Part shown: positions 32,266 through 40,234 of the stretch, in pieces
How positions within the stretch are numbered: the first letter of the stretch is position 1
How the letters are laid out: every line of letters begins with the position of its first letter
Assembly: GCA_964565715.1 (NCBI GenBank)
Contig: CAZMGG010000044.1
Coordinates: forward strand, 1-40,234
Direction of reading: 5' to 3'
DNA from: CAZMGG01 sp964565715
Lineage (GTDB): Bacteria; Planctomycetota; UBA1135; UBA2386
DNA length: 40,234 nt
The notes under the pieces: generated by a model
What the model saw: the letters and a program-made list of their open reading frames with translations, nothing else
Databases searched by the model: none
What the model was told of the DNA's origin: nothing
Position numbers and translations under genes: made by a program

Positions 32266-34116
32266 TCAGCGCGGCGGGCTGGCCCGCAGCCGCCCCAGCA
32301 GGTCCTGCACCTGCGGGTCGAGGGGATCCAGGGCGACGGCGCGCTGCAGGTCGCGTTCGGCGGCCTCGCGCCGGCCCAGCACCAGCAGCAGTTCGGCCCG
32401 CTCGCAGCGGACGGCGGGCAGGTCGAGGCCGAGCTCGAGGCAGCGGTCCAGGTGGGCGACGGCGCCGGGCAGGTCGGCGAGCGCCTTGCGGGCCTCGGCG
32501 GCGACGCGGAACGGCAGCGCCTTCGGGCTGCCGAGCTGCAGGCACTGCAGGGCCAGTTCCTCGGCCAGCGTGAAGTGCTCCGGTCGGCCGTCCAGCCGCC
32601 CCGCCTGCAGGTGCGCGTTGGCCTCGAGGATCCGCACGTAGGGATCGCGCGGACGTTCCTGGCGCAGTGGCGCGAGGACGGCGAGCGCCAGGAACGGCGT
32701 CTGCCGTTCCTCCGGCAGCTCCAGCAGGGCCTCCGCCCAGGGCAGGCGGGCGCCCGGCAGCGTCGGGTGCAGCGCCAGCGCCTGGCCCAGGTGCCACGCC
32801 GCCAGCGCGCTGTCCTGCCGGCGGTGATGGGTCATGCCGAGACACCAGTGGGCGCGGGCGTTGCCCGGTGCCGCCTGCACCACGGCCTGCCAGAGGCCGA
32901 CCTCGTCGCGGTAGGCGAGGCTGCGGGACCCCGCCAGGACGGCAAACGCCAGCAGCGTGCCGGACATCGCCATGGGCGCCCATCCCCGGCAGTGCCTCGC
33001 GGCCCGCTCGAGGAGCGGCGCCAGCGCCAGCAGCACCCCCGCCAGCAGGCCGTACAGGCGGTGTTCGCTGAGCGGGATGTTGAGCGGGATCACGATCCAC
33101 GGCAGCGAGGCCGCCCAGGCCAGCGCCGTGCCGAGCAGGGCCGCCGGATGGCGCCGGCCGGCGACCAGCCCGCACAGGGTCGGGACCAGCAGCCCGAGCA
33201 CGCCGGCCACCACCTGCGCGTCGGGCCCGCGATGGAACACCACCGGCGGATCCAGGCTCAGCCCCAGCGGCAGCAGCACCTGGCCGAGCACGCGCGGCAG
33301 CAGCGTCGCCATGGTGCAGAGCTGGGTCGCCAGATCGCGGCCGTGCCCCGACAGCAGGTCGACGCCGCTGCGGCCGGAGAGCGTCGCCGTGGCCTGGCCG
33401 AACAGGGCCTGCCGCAGCAGCAGGTAGCCGACCACCACCAGCACCGCCGGCAGCACCCGGCACGCGGCCGTTCGCCAGCCGGCGGCGGCCAGGCGCCCGC
33501 GGCCGAGCCATTCCTGCACCAGCAGCAACCCCGGCAGCACCACTCCGGTCTCCTTGCTGCCGCACGCCAGCACCGCGGCCACCGGCAGCAACGCGGCGGC
33601 CAGCGCCCCTCGTCGCCCGCCCTGCAGCGCCGTGCGGTGCAGGTGCAGCCCCAGCAGCAACGCCGCCACCAACAGCGACTCGCTGCGGCCCGACACCAGG
33701 TTCACCGCCTCGCTGGCCAGCGGGTGGGCGGCGAAGACGCAGCCCAGCAGGATCGCCGGCCCCGGCCGCGTGCCCCACCGGCGCAGCAGCCACGCCAGCA
33801 GGCAGGCGACGGCTGCGTGCAGCAGCACGTTGGTCGCCTTGAACATCCACACCGCGCCGCCGCCCAGCGCGTGGTCCAGGGCGAACGTCGTCAGCAGCAC
33901 CGGTCGGTACATCCGGTTGCCGGCGATGCCGCTGAACAGGTCCGGATCGGCGAAGAAGGCCGGCAGGTTGCCCAGATCGCGCAGCGCCGGATTGGCCGCC
34001 ACCGAGTGGATGTCGTCGTAGACGAACTCGCCGCACAGCGCGAGCCCGTAGGCCAGCAGCGCGACCAGGGCCGGCCACCAGCCGGCCGGTGCACGCCATC
34101 CCGGTGCCAGGCTCAC
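32266..34116 (-). CDS. Membrane protein with TPR tail, TMTC/GT-C-like (616 aa)
   Basis: N-terminal multi-pass membrane half (~10-410) with the GT-C-type loop after helix 1 (GEFVYDDIHSVAANPALRD, containing the DD pair expected of the catalytic site), LGCVFAAHPLASEAVNLVSG, VGRSESL-type sequence (GRSESLLVAALLLGLHL), and PLNIPLSEHRLYGLLAG. The C-terminal third is TPR (NARAHWCLGMTHHRRQDSAL, PAVRCERAELLLVLGRREA, VALDPLDPQVQDLLGRL). This layout matches TMTC-like proteins, a family including O-mannosyltransferases, and DUF1736-type proteins of bacteria. GTG 34116 overlaps the GT4 stop (GTGA), so it is coupled to it. Likely the last step of the glycan module: sugar transfer at the outer face of the membrane. 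The acceptor is unknown; pilin is one candidate by context. Confidence 0.78.
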   Translation of the reverse strand: MSLAPGWRAPAGWWPALVALLAYGLALCGEFVYDDIHSVAANPALRDLGNLPAFFADPDLFSGIAGNRMYRPVLLTTFALDHALGGGAVWMFKATNVLLHAAVACLLAWLLRRWGTRPGPAILLGCVFAAHPLASEAVNLVSGRSESLLVAALLLGLHLHRTALQGGRRGALAAALLPVAAVLACGSKETGVVLPGLLLVQEWLGRGRLAAAGWRTAACRVLPAVLVVVGYLLLRQALFGQATATLSGRSGVDLLSGHGRDLATQLCTMATLLPRVLGQVLLPLGLSLDPPVVFHRGPDAQVVAGVLGLLVPTLCGLVAGRRHPAALLGTALAWAASLPWIVIPLNIPLSEHRLYGLLAGVLLALAPLLERAARHCRGWAPMAMSGTLLAFAVLAGSRSLAYRDEVGLWQAVVQAAPGNARAHWCLGMTHHRRQDSALAAWHLGQALALHPTLPGARLPWAEALLELPEERQTPFLALAVLAPLRQERPRDPYVRILEANAHLQAGRLDGRPEHFTLAEELALQCLQLGSPKALPFRVAAEARKALADLPGAVAHLDRCLELGLDLPAVRCERAELLLVLGRREAAERDLQRAVALDPLDPQVQDLLGRLRASPPR

Positions 34117-35249
34117 GTCGACGACCTCCGCTGCAGTCCGGCCAGGAGGGCCAGCAGCCGCTCGCCGGTGCGTTCGACGGCGAAGTGCCGGTCGTAGGCG
34201 GCGCGCGCGCCGGCGGCGGCGGCGCGCAGCCGCGCCGGCGCGGCGGCCAGTTCCTGCAGCATCGCCGCCAGCGCCGCGGGGTCGCCCGCCGGCACCGTGA
34301 ACACGCCGTCCCGTTCGTCCAGCAGGCGCGCCACCGCCGGCGTGCCGGCGGTGAGCACCGGCCGCCCCGCGGCCAATGCGTGCGCCACCTTGAACGGCAC
34401 CACCCGGCCGGCCTTGGCCGACGTGCCGAACACGCCCGCCACCAGTTCGGCCGCATCGATGCGGCGTTGCAGAAGGGCGCGGGACTCGAACGGGTCGCCG
34501 AGGTGCAGGCGCGGCCCCAGGGCCCGGGCGGCGAAGGCGCGGTCGTCGGCAGTGCCGCCCACCAGGGTCAGGTCCACCGCGGGTGCCTGCACCACGGCGG
34601 TGAGCAGGGTGCGCAGGCCGTGCAGCGGCACGCCGGTGCCGAAGAACAGCACCTGCAGGCGGCCGGCGGCGGCCGGCGGCGGCAGGGGTGCGGGCACCAG
34701 CGGCGCATCCGGATCCGCCACCGGCACCGCGGCGAAGCGTTCCGGCGGCAGCCCGGTCAGCTCCGCCAGGAAGGCCGCGTTCTCGGCGGTGTCCACCAGC
34801 ACCAGGTCGGCGGCGGCGCAGGCGTTGCGATCGAGCCGCCGCAGCCACCGCGCCGGCAGGGAGCCGGGCGGGAACCAGCCACGGTCGAGCACCGCGGTGT
34901 CGTAGGCCGACAGGAACAGGTCGAGCACGACGGGCGACGGGCTGTGGGCCGCCACCGCCCGGATCACGCCATGCCCCGGGTAGGGCACCACCACCGCCGC
35001 CGGCCTCGGTCCCCGGCACAGCACGCGCAGCCGGCGCACCAGCGCCCAACGCTGCCGCAGCAGGGCCCACAGGGCGCCCGGCCAGCGCCAGGGCCTCCGC
35101 ACCACTTCGCGCTTGCCGGCACCGGCGCCCGGCAGCCGGCACTCGGCGACGGTCAGGCCCTGGCTCTGCAGCGAGGCCCGCAGCGCCGCAGTGCGCGGGT
35201 AGCCCGGTCCCTCGTCCCAGGCGCCGCAGAACAGGACCGTCCCGTTCAT
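34113..35249 (-). CDS. GT-B glycosyltransferase, GT4-like (378 aa)
   Basis: Two Rossmann-like halves. The N-terminal half opens MNGTVLFCGAWDEGPGYPRT and includes VVLDLFLSAYDTAVLDRGW, ADLVLVDTAENAAFLAELTG and PPERFAAVPV. The C-terminal half has LQVLFFGTGVPLHGLRTLL (the RLQVLFFGTG strand), VDLTLVGGTADDRAFA, VPFKVAHALAAGRPVLTAG and DPAALAAMLQELAAAP, where the K...ALAAGRPVL block is the GT4 donor-binding signature; the usual acidic EGxxxPxxE residues are not clearly present. A retaining transferase acting in the cytoplasm on a lipid- or nucleotide-linked acceptor is plausible. ATG 35249 overlaps the GT2 stop by 4 bases and its stop overlaps the membrane-protein start by 4, so the three are translated together. 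Confidence 0.85.
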   Translation of the reverse strand: MNGTVLFCGAWDEGPGYPRTAALRASLQSQGLTVAECRLPGAGAGKREVVRRPWRWPGALWALLRQRWALVRRLRVLCRGPRPAAVVVPYPGHGVIRAVAAHSPSPVVLDLFLSAYDTAVLDRGWFPPGSLPARWLRRLDRNACAAADLVLVDTAENAAFLAELTGLPPERFAAVPVADPDAPLVPAPLPPPAAAGRLQVLFFGTGVPLHGLRTLLTAVVQAPAVDLTLVGGTADDRAFAARALGPRLHLGDPFESRALLQRRIDAAELVAGVFGTSAKAGRVVPFKVAHALAAGRPVLTAGTPAVARLLDERDGVFTVPAGDPAALAAMLQELAAAPARLRAAAAGARAAYDRHFAVERTGERLLALLAGLQRRSST

Positions 35250-36280
35250 GGGCGGTCGTCGGTGCGCTCCATGCGCTGGTAGCGCAGCGCCGCCACCTGC
35301 TCCGAGATCAGGCCCAGCGCGAACAGCAGCGTCGCCTGGCCGACCAGGACCACCGCCAGGTTGGTGAGGCGGCCTTCGGTCAGGTAGGTGTAGGCGTACC
35401 AGCCGAGGCCGGCCACGAACAGCAGGGCGCTCAGCGGCAGGAACACGCGCAGCGGCGCGAAGAACGTCGCCACCCGCAGGATGATCAGGAAGAAGCGGCT
35501 GCCGTCGGCCAGCAGGCGCACGTGGCTCTTGCCCTCGCGCGGGCGCACGGCGATCGGCAGGAAGCCGACCGGGTAGCCGGCGCGCATCAGCGCCAGGGTC
35601 AGCGTGCTCGGGTAGCTGAAGGTGTTGGGCAACAGGTAGACCATGTCCTTGGCGAGGTCCGCCCGGAGCAGGCGGAAGCCGCTGGTCAGGTCGGGGATGC
35701 GGCGGCCGCTGACGTAGCTGGCCAGCGCGTTGTAGATCCGGTTGGCCAGGTTGCGGTGCCAGGCGCCGCCGCCGCCGCCCCGGGAGCCCACCACCATGTC
35801 GTAGCGCTCGGCCATGGCCAGCATCGCCGGCACCGCTGCCGCCGGATGCTGCCCGTCGGCATCGAGCATCAGCACCCAGTCGGCGCGGGCCTCGCGGATG
35901 CCGCGCTTGATCGCGGCGCCGTTGCCGAGGCCTTCCGGATGCCGGATCACGCGTGCGCCCCACTCCCGCGCCGCCTCGCCGGTGCCATCGCTGCTGCCGT
36001 CGTCGATCACCACCACCTCGCGGAAGGCGAGCTGTGGCTGCGCCGCCAGCATCCCGCCCAGCTCCGCCAGGGTGGCCGGCAGTCCCTGCCGCTCGTTGCG
36101 CGCCGGCACGATCACCGTCAGGCTGCGCACGCGCGTGCCGGCGGCGGCGGGCGGGCTCCCCGGCACCGGCTCCGCCAACGACGGCCGCGGCCCGGACGCC
36201 ATCAGAAAGGCCAGCCCCGCGGCTGCGGTGCCGCTGGCGGCGGCCGCTGCCGGCTGCGGCTGCGCATCGGTGGCGTTCAT
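35246..36280 (-). CDS. GT2 polyprenyl-phosphate glycosyltransferase with membrane tail (344 aa)
   Basis: GT-A fold glycosyltransferase: SLTVIVPARNERQGLPATL (N-terminal strand), VVVIDDGSSDGTGEAAREWG (DDGSSDGT), NGAAIKRGIREARADWVLML, LDADGQHP (DxD-like DADGQ), VGSRGGGGGAWHRNLANRIY and DLTSGFRLLRADL are classic of DPM1/GtrB-type enzymes that make polyprenyl-phosphate sugar donors on the cytoplasmic face. Two C-terminal helices follow (VFLPLSALLFVAGLGWYAY, LAVVLVGQATLLFALGLI), as in GtrB/ArnC. ATG 36280 is chosen for AGGA six bases upstream; ATG 36298 is an alternative adding six residues. It is the first gene after the terminator-like hairpin, so probably has its own promoter. It likely supplies the donor for the GT-C protein downstream. 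Confidence 0.9.
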   Translation of the reverse strand: MNATDAQPQPAAAAASGTAAAGLAFLMASGPRPSLAEPVPGSPPAAAGTRVRSLTVIVPARNERQGLPATLAELGGMLAAQPQLAFREVVVIDDGSSDGTGEAAREWGARVIRHPEGLGNGAAIKRGIREARADWVLMLDADGQHPAAAVPAMLAMAERYDMVVGSRGGGGGAWHRNLANRIYNALASYVSGRRIPDLTSGFRLLRADLAKDMVYLLPNTFSYPSTLTLALMRAGYPVGFLPIAVRPREGKSHVRLLADGSRFFLIILRVATFFAPLRVFLPLSALLFVAGLGWYAYTYLTEGRLTNLAVVLVGQATLLFALGLISEQVAALRYQRMERTDDRP

Positions 36281-36286
36281 CGCCGT

Positions 36287-36290
36287 TCCT
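36287..36290 (-). promoter_or_regulatory. Ribosome binding site deciding the GT2 start
   Basis: AGGA on the minus strand, six bases from ATG 36280; ATG 36298 has only GGGAA two bases away. Confidence 0.45.
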
Positions 36291-36336
36291 ATCGGCATTT
36301 CCCGGCCACGAGGTGCAGGGCTCGCCGCAAACGCAA

Positions 36337-36365
36337 CGGGGCGCGCCGCACCGCGACGCGCCCCG
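36337..36365 (-). terminator. Terminator-like hairpin after the pilin gene
   Basis: 9-bp perfect stem (CGGGGCGCG / CGCGCCCCG) with an 11-base loop, 34 bases past the pilin stop, followed on the minus strand by TTGCGTTTGCG, a broken T-rich run. It probably ends the pilus transcript and separates it from the GT2-GT4-GT-C genes. Confidence 0.65.
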
Positions 36366-36398
36366 CCGATCCGCTCGCGCGGACTCCGCCCGCAGGCG

Positions 36399-37100
36399 TT
36401 ACTGGACCACGGTCCAGCGCTCGGTGTCGAGCGCCGTGGTGTTGGCCGCCACCTGGCAGTCCAGCGTGCCGCTGGTGCCACTGCGGAAGGCGGCGGTGTA
36501 GGCCGGCGCCTTGGTCGAGCCATTGTACTTCTGGACCACGTTCTTGCTGGCCAGCACGTCGCCGGACTGGTTGACGAAGAACACGCGCTTGCCGCTGTTG
36601 CCCAGCGCCGTCGGCCAGGCGTAGCAGCACCACATCACCTCGGCCTTGGCCGCGTCGATGCTGGCGCCGCCGCCACCGCCGGTGGCGTTCTCGGCCACGC
36701 CGGTGCCGGTGGCGCTCGGCAGGAACATCTGGAACAGGTAGCCCGAACGGGTCACCCGGGCCGACGCGACGGTGCCGAACGCGGTCGACAGGACCGGCGG
36801 CGTGATCATCACGGTCGTGCTGACGCCACCGGCCTCGGTGGTGCGGATGCCCTTCTGGCCCGACAGCTCGCCGAAGAAGCCGTACTCGCCGGCGCCGTTG
36901 TTGTTGACGTCGATGACGCCCGACGCCTGGCACTGCGACTGCGACGAAGAGATGTTCTTCAGCGTCGCGACGGCGGCCGACTCGTTGGCGTTCAGCCGCG
37001 CGCTGAGAAGGTTCGGAATCGCGATGGACGCGATGATGGCGATGATCGCAACGACGATCATCAGCTCGATGAGTGTGAAGCCCTGTTCCCGCTTGGTCAT
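36399..37100 (-). CDS. Type IV pilin / pseudopilin (233 aa)
   Basis: Canonical class III signal: the short leader MTKREQG ends at Gly before the cleavage, then FTLIELMIVVAIIAIIASIA and PNLL, with the Glu at +5. The leader and N-methylated hydrophobic helix are textbook for pilins assembled by PilB/PilC-type machines. The globular part (~35-233) is larger than in many pilins and has a Gly run (TGGGGGASIDAAKAEV), a vicinal CC (VMWCCYAW) and two further Cys (CQASG, DCQVAAN) that may form disulfides. It ends TTALDTERWTVVQ. SD: GGGAG, six bases before ATG 37100. A hairpin precedes it (37119-37137), which may raise its dose relative to the upstream genes. Which of pilus fibre or minor pseudopilin cannot be told. 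Confidence 0.93.
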   Translation of the reverse strand: MTKREQGFTLIELMIVVAIIAIIASIAIPNLLSARLNANESAAVATLKNISSSQSQCQASGVIDVNNNGAGEYGFFGELSGQKGIRTTEAGGVSTTVMITPPVLSTAFGTVASARVTRSGYLFQMFLPSATGTGVAENATGGGGGASIDAAKAEVMWCCYAWPTALGNSGKRVFFVNQSGDVLASKNVVQKYNGSTKAPAYTAAFRSGTSGTLDCQVAANTTALDTERWTVVQ

Positions 37101-37118
37101 GTCTGCTCCCTGATGACT

Positions 37119-37137
37119 GCGGAGGTGCTTCCTCCGC
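37119..37137 (-). promoter_or_regulatory. Hairpin in the TPR gene-pilin gap
   Basis: Perfect 7-bp stem (GCGGAGG / CCTCCGC), 5-base loop, 18 bases before the pilin ATG and about 34 bases after the TPR gene stop. Could be an mRNA processing or stability element for the abundant pilin message, or an attenuator. It has no U-tract. Confidence 0.4.
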
Positions 37138-37171
37138 TACCCTGTCTGTCTCTCCCTTGTCCTGGTTCGGC

Positions 37172-38053
37172 TCAGCGGGACGGTCCCGCCGGTTCCCCCG
37201 ACTCCAGCAACCTCTCGATGCGTGCGCCGTCGACCACCTGCAGCCAGGCGTCGCGATCCGCGCGGATCATGGACGCCACCTGGCCCGGCGCGGCCTGTGC
37301 CGCACGCTCCAGAAGCTCAATGGCAGTATCGGCCGACCCCTGGTCCCGCTTTAGCGTTGCCCAGCGGTAGGTCCCGACCGGAGACACCGTGGCGGCGGCC
37401 CGGTAGGCCCGTTCCGCGACCTCGGTGCGGCCGTGCTCCGCCATCAGCTCGCCGGCACGGATCGCTGCCATCGGCTCTGCGCCGGCGCCGGCGATCACCG
37501 CCTCGACGGCGGTCGCGGCGGCGTCGAGCCGCCCGGCCGCGGCCAGGATGCCCGCCCGCTCTACGTCGCGTTCGGCCCGCCACTGCGGCTGCAGGCGGTC
37601 GCCGTGGTCGGCGAAGGCCTGCAGGGCGCCGTCGTGATCGCCGGCCGCCAGCAGCATCCGCGCCTCGTTGAACACCAGCGTGTCGGCCATCTCGGCCGGA
37701 CACTCGTCCATCGCCCGCGCCCGGCGGTAGCACAGAGCCGCCGCCCGGGGCTCATGGCGCAGCCGGTGCAGGAATCCGCGGTACTCCTCGATGCAGGCCA
37801 GCCGCGGGTCCTGGGCCGCCGCGTCGTCGAGCATCCGCTCGACGGTGTCCAGCATCGCCGCGCGCTCGCTGAACGGCCGGCCGTCCCGGTCCTTCTCCGG
37901 CAGCAGGTATGCCAGCCGGAGCTGGTTGTCGATGGCCCCGAGCAGCGTCGCCAGGTCCGCCGGCGTGTGCCGGACGAAACCGACCCAGCCGAGGCCGCCG
38001 ACCACCGCCGCGGCCAGGCCGTACACCAGGATGCGCTTTTGCGTCGCCTGCAT
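37172..38053 (-). CDS. Membrane-anchored TPR protein of the pilus cluster (293 aa)
   Basis: One N-terminal helix (residues ~8-27, ILVYGLAAAVVGGLGWVGFV), then helical repeats of TPR type: FSERAAMLDTVERMLDDAAA, EEYRGFLHRLRHEPRAAALC, FNEARMLLAAGDHDGALQAF, ILAAAGRLDAAATAVEAVIA, GELMAEHGRTEVAERAYRAA and TLKRDQGSADTAIELLERAA. Such proteins resemble the PilF/PilW or PilQ-associated TPR lipoproteins only in architecture; there is no lipobox, so it is likely an inner-membrane anchored periplasmic protein. SD GAGGAG lies five bases before ATG 38053, 14 bases after the PilC stop, so it is in the pilus operon. It probably scaffolds the machine (inference); no binding partner can be named. Confidence 0.75.
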   Translation of the reverse strand: MQATQKRILVYGLAAAVVGGLGWVGFVRHTPADLATLLGAIDNQLRLAYLLPEKDRDGRPFSERAAMLDTVERMLDDAAAQDPRLACIEEYRGFLHRLRHEPRAAALCYRRARAMDECPAEMADTLVFNEARMLLAAGDHDGALQAFADHGDRLQPQWRAERDVERAGILAAAGRLDAAATAVEAVIAGAGAEPMAAIRAGELMAEHGRTEVAERAYRAAATVSPVGTYRWATLKRDQGSADTAIELLERAAQAAPGQVASMIRADRDAWLQVVDGARIERLLESGEPAGPSR

Positions 38054-38067
38054 GGCAGCTCCTCGCG

Positions 38068-39306
38068 CTAGCCGGTGGCCAGCTTCTCCTGCAGCTTGAA
38101 GATCGGCAGGAACACCGCCAGCACGATGCCGCCCACCACCACGCCCATGACGGCGATCATGATCGGCTCGATCATCGAGGTGAGCCCCTTCACCTCCGCC
38201 TCCACCTGCTGGTCGTAGAACTCGGCGATCTTCTCCAGCAGCGCGTCCAGGGCGCCGGACCGCTCGCCGATCCCGATCATCTTGGTCACCATGGGCGGGA
38301 ACACGTCGGAGCGCGCGAACGGGTCCATCAGGCTCTCGCCCTGCCGGACGCTCTCGCGAGCCTCGTCCACCACCCGCGACACGACCTGGTTGCCCGAGGT
38401 GTCGGAGACGATCTCCATCGCGCCCAGGATCGGCACGCCGCTCTTGATCAGCGTCGCGAACGTGCGCGAGAACCGCGACAGGCAGACCTTGCGGAACAGC
38501 GGCCCGAACACCGGCAGCTTCAGCACGAAGGCGTCCCGCATGTACGCGCCCTTCGGCGTCTGGCAGAACACCTTCACGCCGAAGAACGCCATCGCCAGCC
38601 CGCCGAAGATCAGGTACCAGAAGTCCTTCATGAAGAAGGCGATGTCCATGATGAACAGCGTCAGGCCGGGCAGTTCGACCTCCAGCGAGTCGAACACCGG
38701 CTTGAAGCTCGGCACGATGCCGATCATCAGGAAGCTGGCGATGCCGAAGACCAGGAACAGCGAGATGACCGGGTAGGTCATCGCCGCCTTGATCTCCGAG
38801 CGCAGGTGCGCCGACGCCTCCAGGTACTCGGCCAGCCGGGTCAGGATCACGTCGAGCTGACCGGACACCTCGCCGGCGCGGATCATGCTCACGTAGATGT
38901 GGCTGAAGACCTTGGCATGCGGCTCCATCGCCCGCGACAGGTCGCTGCCCGAGCGGATGTCCTCCACCACCTTGTTCAGGCAGAAGGCGAAGCCGGGCGA
39001 CTCGGCCTGATCCGCCAGGATCTCGAGCGACTCCAGCATCGGGATGCCGGCGCCCAGCATCGTCGCCAGCTGGCGGGTGAACACCTCCAGCTCGCCCTTC
39101 TTCACCGACGCCTTGGTGGCGACCTTCTTCTTCGGGCCGCCCTTGCCGAACATCGCCATCCCGCCGCCGACCTTCTTGATGTCGACCGGAGTGAGCTGAC
39201 GACGGCGCAGATCGGCGACGACGTCGCCCTGGGACTCGGCGTTCAGCGTGCCACGGATCACCTTGCCGGTGCCGTCTCGCGCCTCGAACTTGAACGTGCT
39301 GACCAT
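38068..39306 (-). CDS. pilC: PilC/GspF-type inner-membrane platform protein (412 aa)
   Basis: Two homologous T2SSF domains. The first (~70-200) has LEVFTRQLATMLGAGIPML, LEILADQAESPGFAFCLNKV, VVEDIRSGSDLSRAMEPHAK and IYVSMIRAGEVSGQLDVILT; the second (~270-400) has LSRFSRTFATLIKSGVPILG, AMEIVSDTSGNQVVSRVVDE, ARESVRQGESLMDPF and MVTKMIGIGERSGALDALLE. Three membrane segments are near 170-195, 225-245 and 385-405. It connects the cytoplasmic ATPase with pilin assembly at the inner membrane. Length and motif order match PilC/GspF. The N-terminal part (~1-65) includes a Lys-rich linker. AGGGGAA is five bases before ATG 39306, 41 bases after the PilB stop. No pilT, pilM-Q or gsp genes are in the window, so PilC against GspF rests mainly on the adjacent pilin. 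Confidence 0.93.
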   Translation of the reverse strand: MVSTFKFEARDGTGKVIRGTLNAESQGDVVADLRRRQLTPVDIKKVGGGMAMFGKGGPKKKVATKASVKKGELEVFTRQLATMLGAGIPMLESLEILADQAESPGFAFCLNKVVEDIRSGSDLSRAMEPHAKVFSHIYVSMIRAGEVSGQLDVILTRLAEYLEASAHLRSEIKAAMTYPVISLFLVFGIASFLMIGIVPSFKPVFDSLEVELPGLTLFIMDIAFFMKDFWYLIFGGLAMAFFGVKVFCQTPKGAYMRDAFVLKLPVFGPLFRKVCLSRFSRTFATLIKSGVPILGAMEIVSDTSGNQVVSRVVDEARESVRQGESLMDPFARSDVFPPMVTKMIGIGERSGALDALLEKIAEFYDQQVEAEVKGLTSMIEPIMIAVMGVVVGGIVLAVFLPIFKLQEKLATG

Positions 39307-39347
39307 GTTGTTCCCCTAGCCTCTCCGGAATCCGTTCCCACCCGCCG

Positions 39348-40234
39348 TCAGTCGGCCATCGTCACCGATTCGATCTCCTGCAGGCTCGTGCGCCCGCGCA
39401 GGGCGTTGAGCAGGCCGCAGCGCCGCAGCGTGAGCATGCCCTCCTTCAGCGCCTGCGCCTTGATGTCGGCGATGTGCGCGCGCTCGACCACCAGACGCCG
39501 GATCGGCTCCGACATGCGCATGGTCTCCAGGATGGCGAAGCGGCCGCGGTAGCCGGCGTTGCAGCGCGGGCAGCCCACCGGCTCGTAGATCTCGATGGCC
39601 TCGGTGATGTCGACGTCCTGGCAGCCCAGGTTGCGCAGGGCCTTCTCGCTGTGCTCCACCCGCCGCTTGCAGTGCGGACAGAGCTTGCGGGCCAGGCGCT
39701 GGGCGCAGATCAGGATCGACGAACTCGCCACCATGAACGGGTCCATCCCCATGTCGATCATGCGGGTGATGGTGGACGGCGCGTCGTTGGTGTGCAGCGT
39801 GCTCAGCACCAGGTGGCCGGTCAGCGCCGCCTTCACCGCGATCTCGAGGGTCTCCTGGTCGCGGATCTCGCCGATCAGCACCACGTCGGGGTCCTGGCGC
39901 AGGATCGAGCGCAGGGCGCCGGCGAAGGTCATCCCGCGCTTCGGGTTGACCGGCACCTGGTTGATCCCCTCCATGGTGTACTCGACCGGGTCCTCGACGG
40001 TGACCAGGTTGATCTCCGGGTCGGCGATGTGACGCACCGCCGAGTAGAGGGTCGTCGACTTGCCGGAGCCGGTCGGACCGGTGACCAGGATCATCCCGTA
40101 GGGCTGCGCGCAGGCCCACAGGTAGTCTTCCATGCTCTTCGGCTCGAAGCCCAGCGAGGCGATGTCCAGCGCCAGGTTGGACGAGTCGAGGATGCGGAAC
40201 ACGGTCTTCTCGCCCCAGATCACCGGCAGGATCG
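39348..40234 (-). CDS. pilB: PilB/GspE-type assembly ATPase, 3' part
   Basis: The reading frame runs off the window edge; 295 C-terminal residues are visible out of the usual ~560-600. Motifs: ILPVIWGEKTVFRIL (linker to ATPase), Walker A VTGPTGSGKSTTLYSAV, Asp box TVEDPVEYTMEGINQ, Walker B-type QDPDVVLIGEIRDQET, His box LTGHLVLSTLHTNDAPST, and a tetracysteine zinc site (CPHCKRR and CPRCNAGYRGR). This is the secretion ATPase superfamily, extension-type (PilB/GspE; PilT lacks the tetracysteine). It hydrolyses ATP as a hexamer to drive pilin polymerisation. The N-terminal N1D/N2D domains are outside. It heads the visible operon, 41 bases before PilC. Confidence 0.93.
   Translation of the reverse strand, partial: ILPVIWGEKTVFRILDSSNLALDIASLGFEPKSMEDYLWACAQPYGMILVTGPTGSGKSTTLYSAVRHIADPEINLVTVEDPVEYTMEGINQVPVNPKRGMTFAGALRSILRQDPDVVLIGEIRDQETLEIAVKAALTGHLVLSTLHTNDAPSTITRMIDMGMDPFMVASSSILICAQRLARKLCPHCKRRVEHSEKALRNLGCQDVDITEAIEIYEPVGCPRCNAGYRGRFAILETMRMSEPIRRLVVERAHIADIKAQALKEGMLTLRRCGLLNALRGRTSLQEIESVTMAD

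Noticed and set aside
1..40234. tRNA, rRNA, riboswitch, prophage or insertion-sequence features
   Set aside because: No cloverleaf-like segment, rRNA stretch, transposase, integrase or terminal inverted-repeat pair was recognised on either strand.

Overview
The window is a high-GC bacterial segment whose gene content suggests Planctomycetota. This is inferred from a giant TPR/alpha-2-macroglobulin-like membrane-anchored protein, small secreted proteins of a type common in that phylum, a pair of large Ig/Gly-rich lipoproteins, an ECF-like sigma factor without an obvious anti-sigma partner, and a type IV pilus-like operon. No rRNA, tRNA, CRISPR array or insertion sequence was found. One run of 100 N (15453-15552) marks a scaffold join next to an 8-bp tandem repeat.

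Layout. 1-621: 3' end of gnd. 637-8577 (-): the 2646-aa A2M-like protein. 8678-9721 (-): a secreted protein. 9795-10181 (+): a receiver-like protein. 10182-12700: a segment with visibly lower GC and atypical codons, holding weakly supported small genes: a Cys-rich protein, two small two-helix membrane proteins and an uncertain ORF. It also carries an imperfect direct repeat behind each membrane-protein gene. 12815-15386 (-): sigma factor, Tat-signal protein and three tandem paralogues of about 130 aa without signal peptides. These two blocks point the same way and are the least explained part of the window. 15553-15615: tandem repeat. 15959-17491 (+): comM/yifB.

17496-25454 (-) is a compact operon: amidohydrolase, DHH (NrnA-like) phosphoesterase, metallophosphoesterase, CutA, DASS transporter, GT39-like membrane protein and a secreted protein. 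Four successive junctions are 4-nt stop/start overlaps (TTGA, ATGA, GTGA, GTGA). Upstream are two paralogous lipoproteins (25523-30801), with a strong hairpin between them and the amidohydrolase. 31228-32265 (+) is a membrane-anchored helical-repeat-like protein.

32266-40234 (-) is a pilus/secretion cluster: PilB-like ATPase (cut by the window edge), PilC-like protein, TPR membrane protein and pilin, then a terminator-like hairpin. It is followed by three translationally coupled genes (GT2, GT4, GT-C/TPR membrane protein) that look like a glycan-assembly module and may decorate the pilin or an envelope polymer (inference).

The product calls for gnd, comM, cutA, the DHH and metallophosphoesterase proteins, the DASS transporter and the pilus genes rest on clear motifs. 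The calls in 10182-12700 are tentative.
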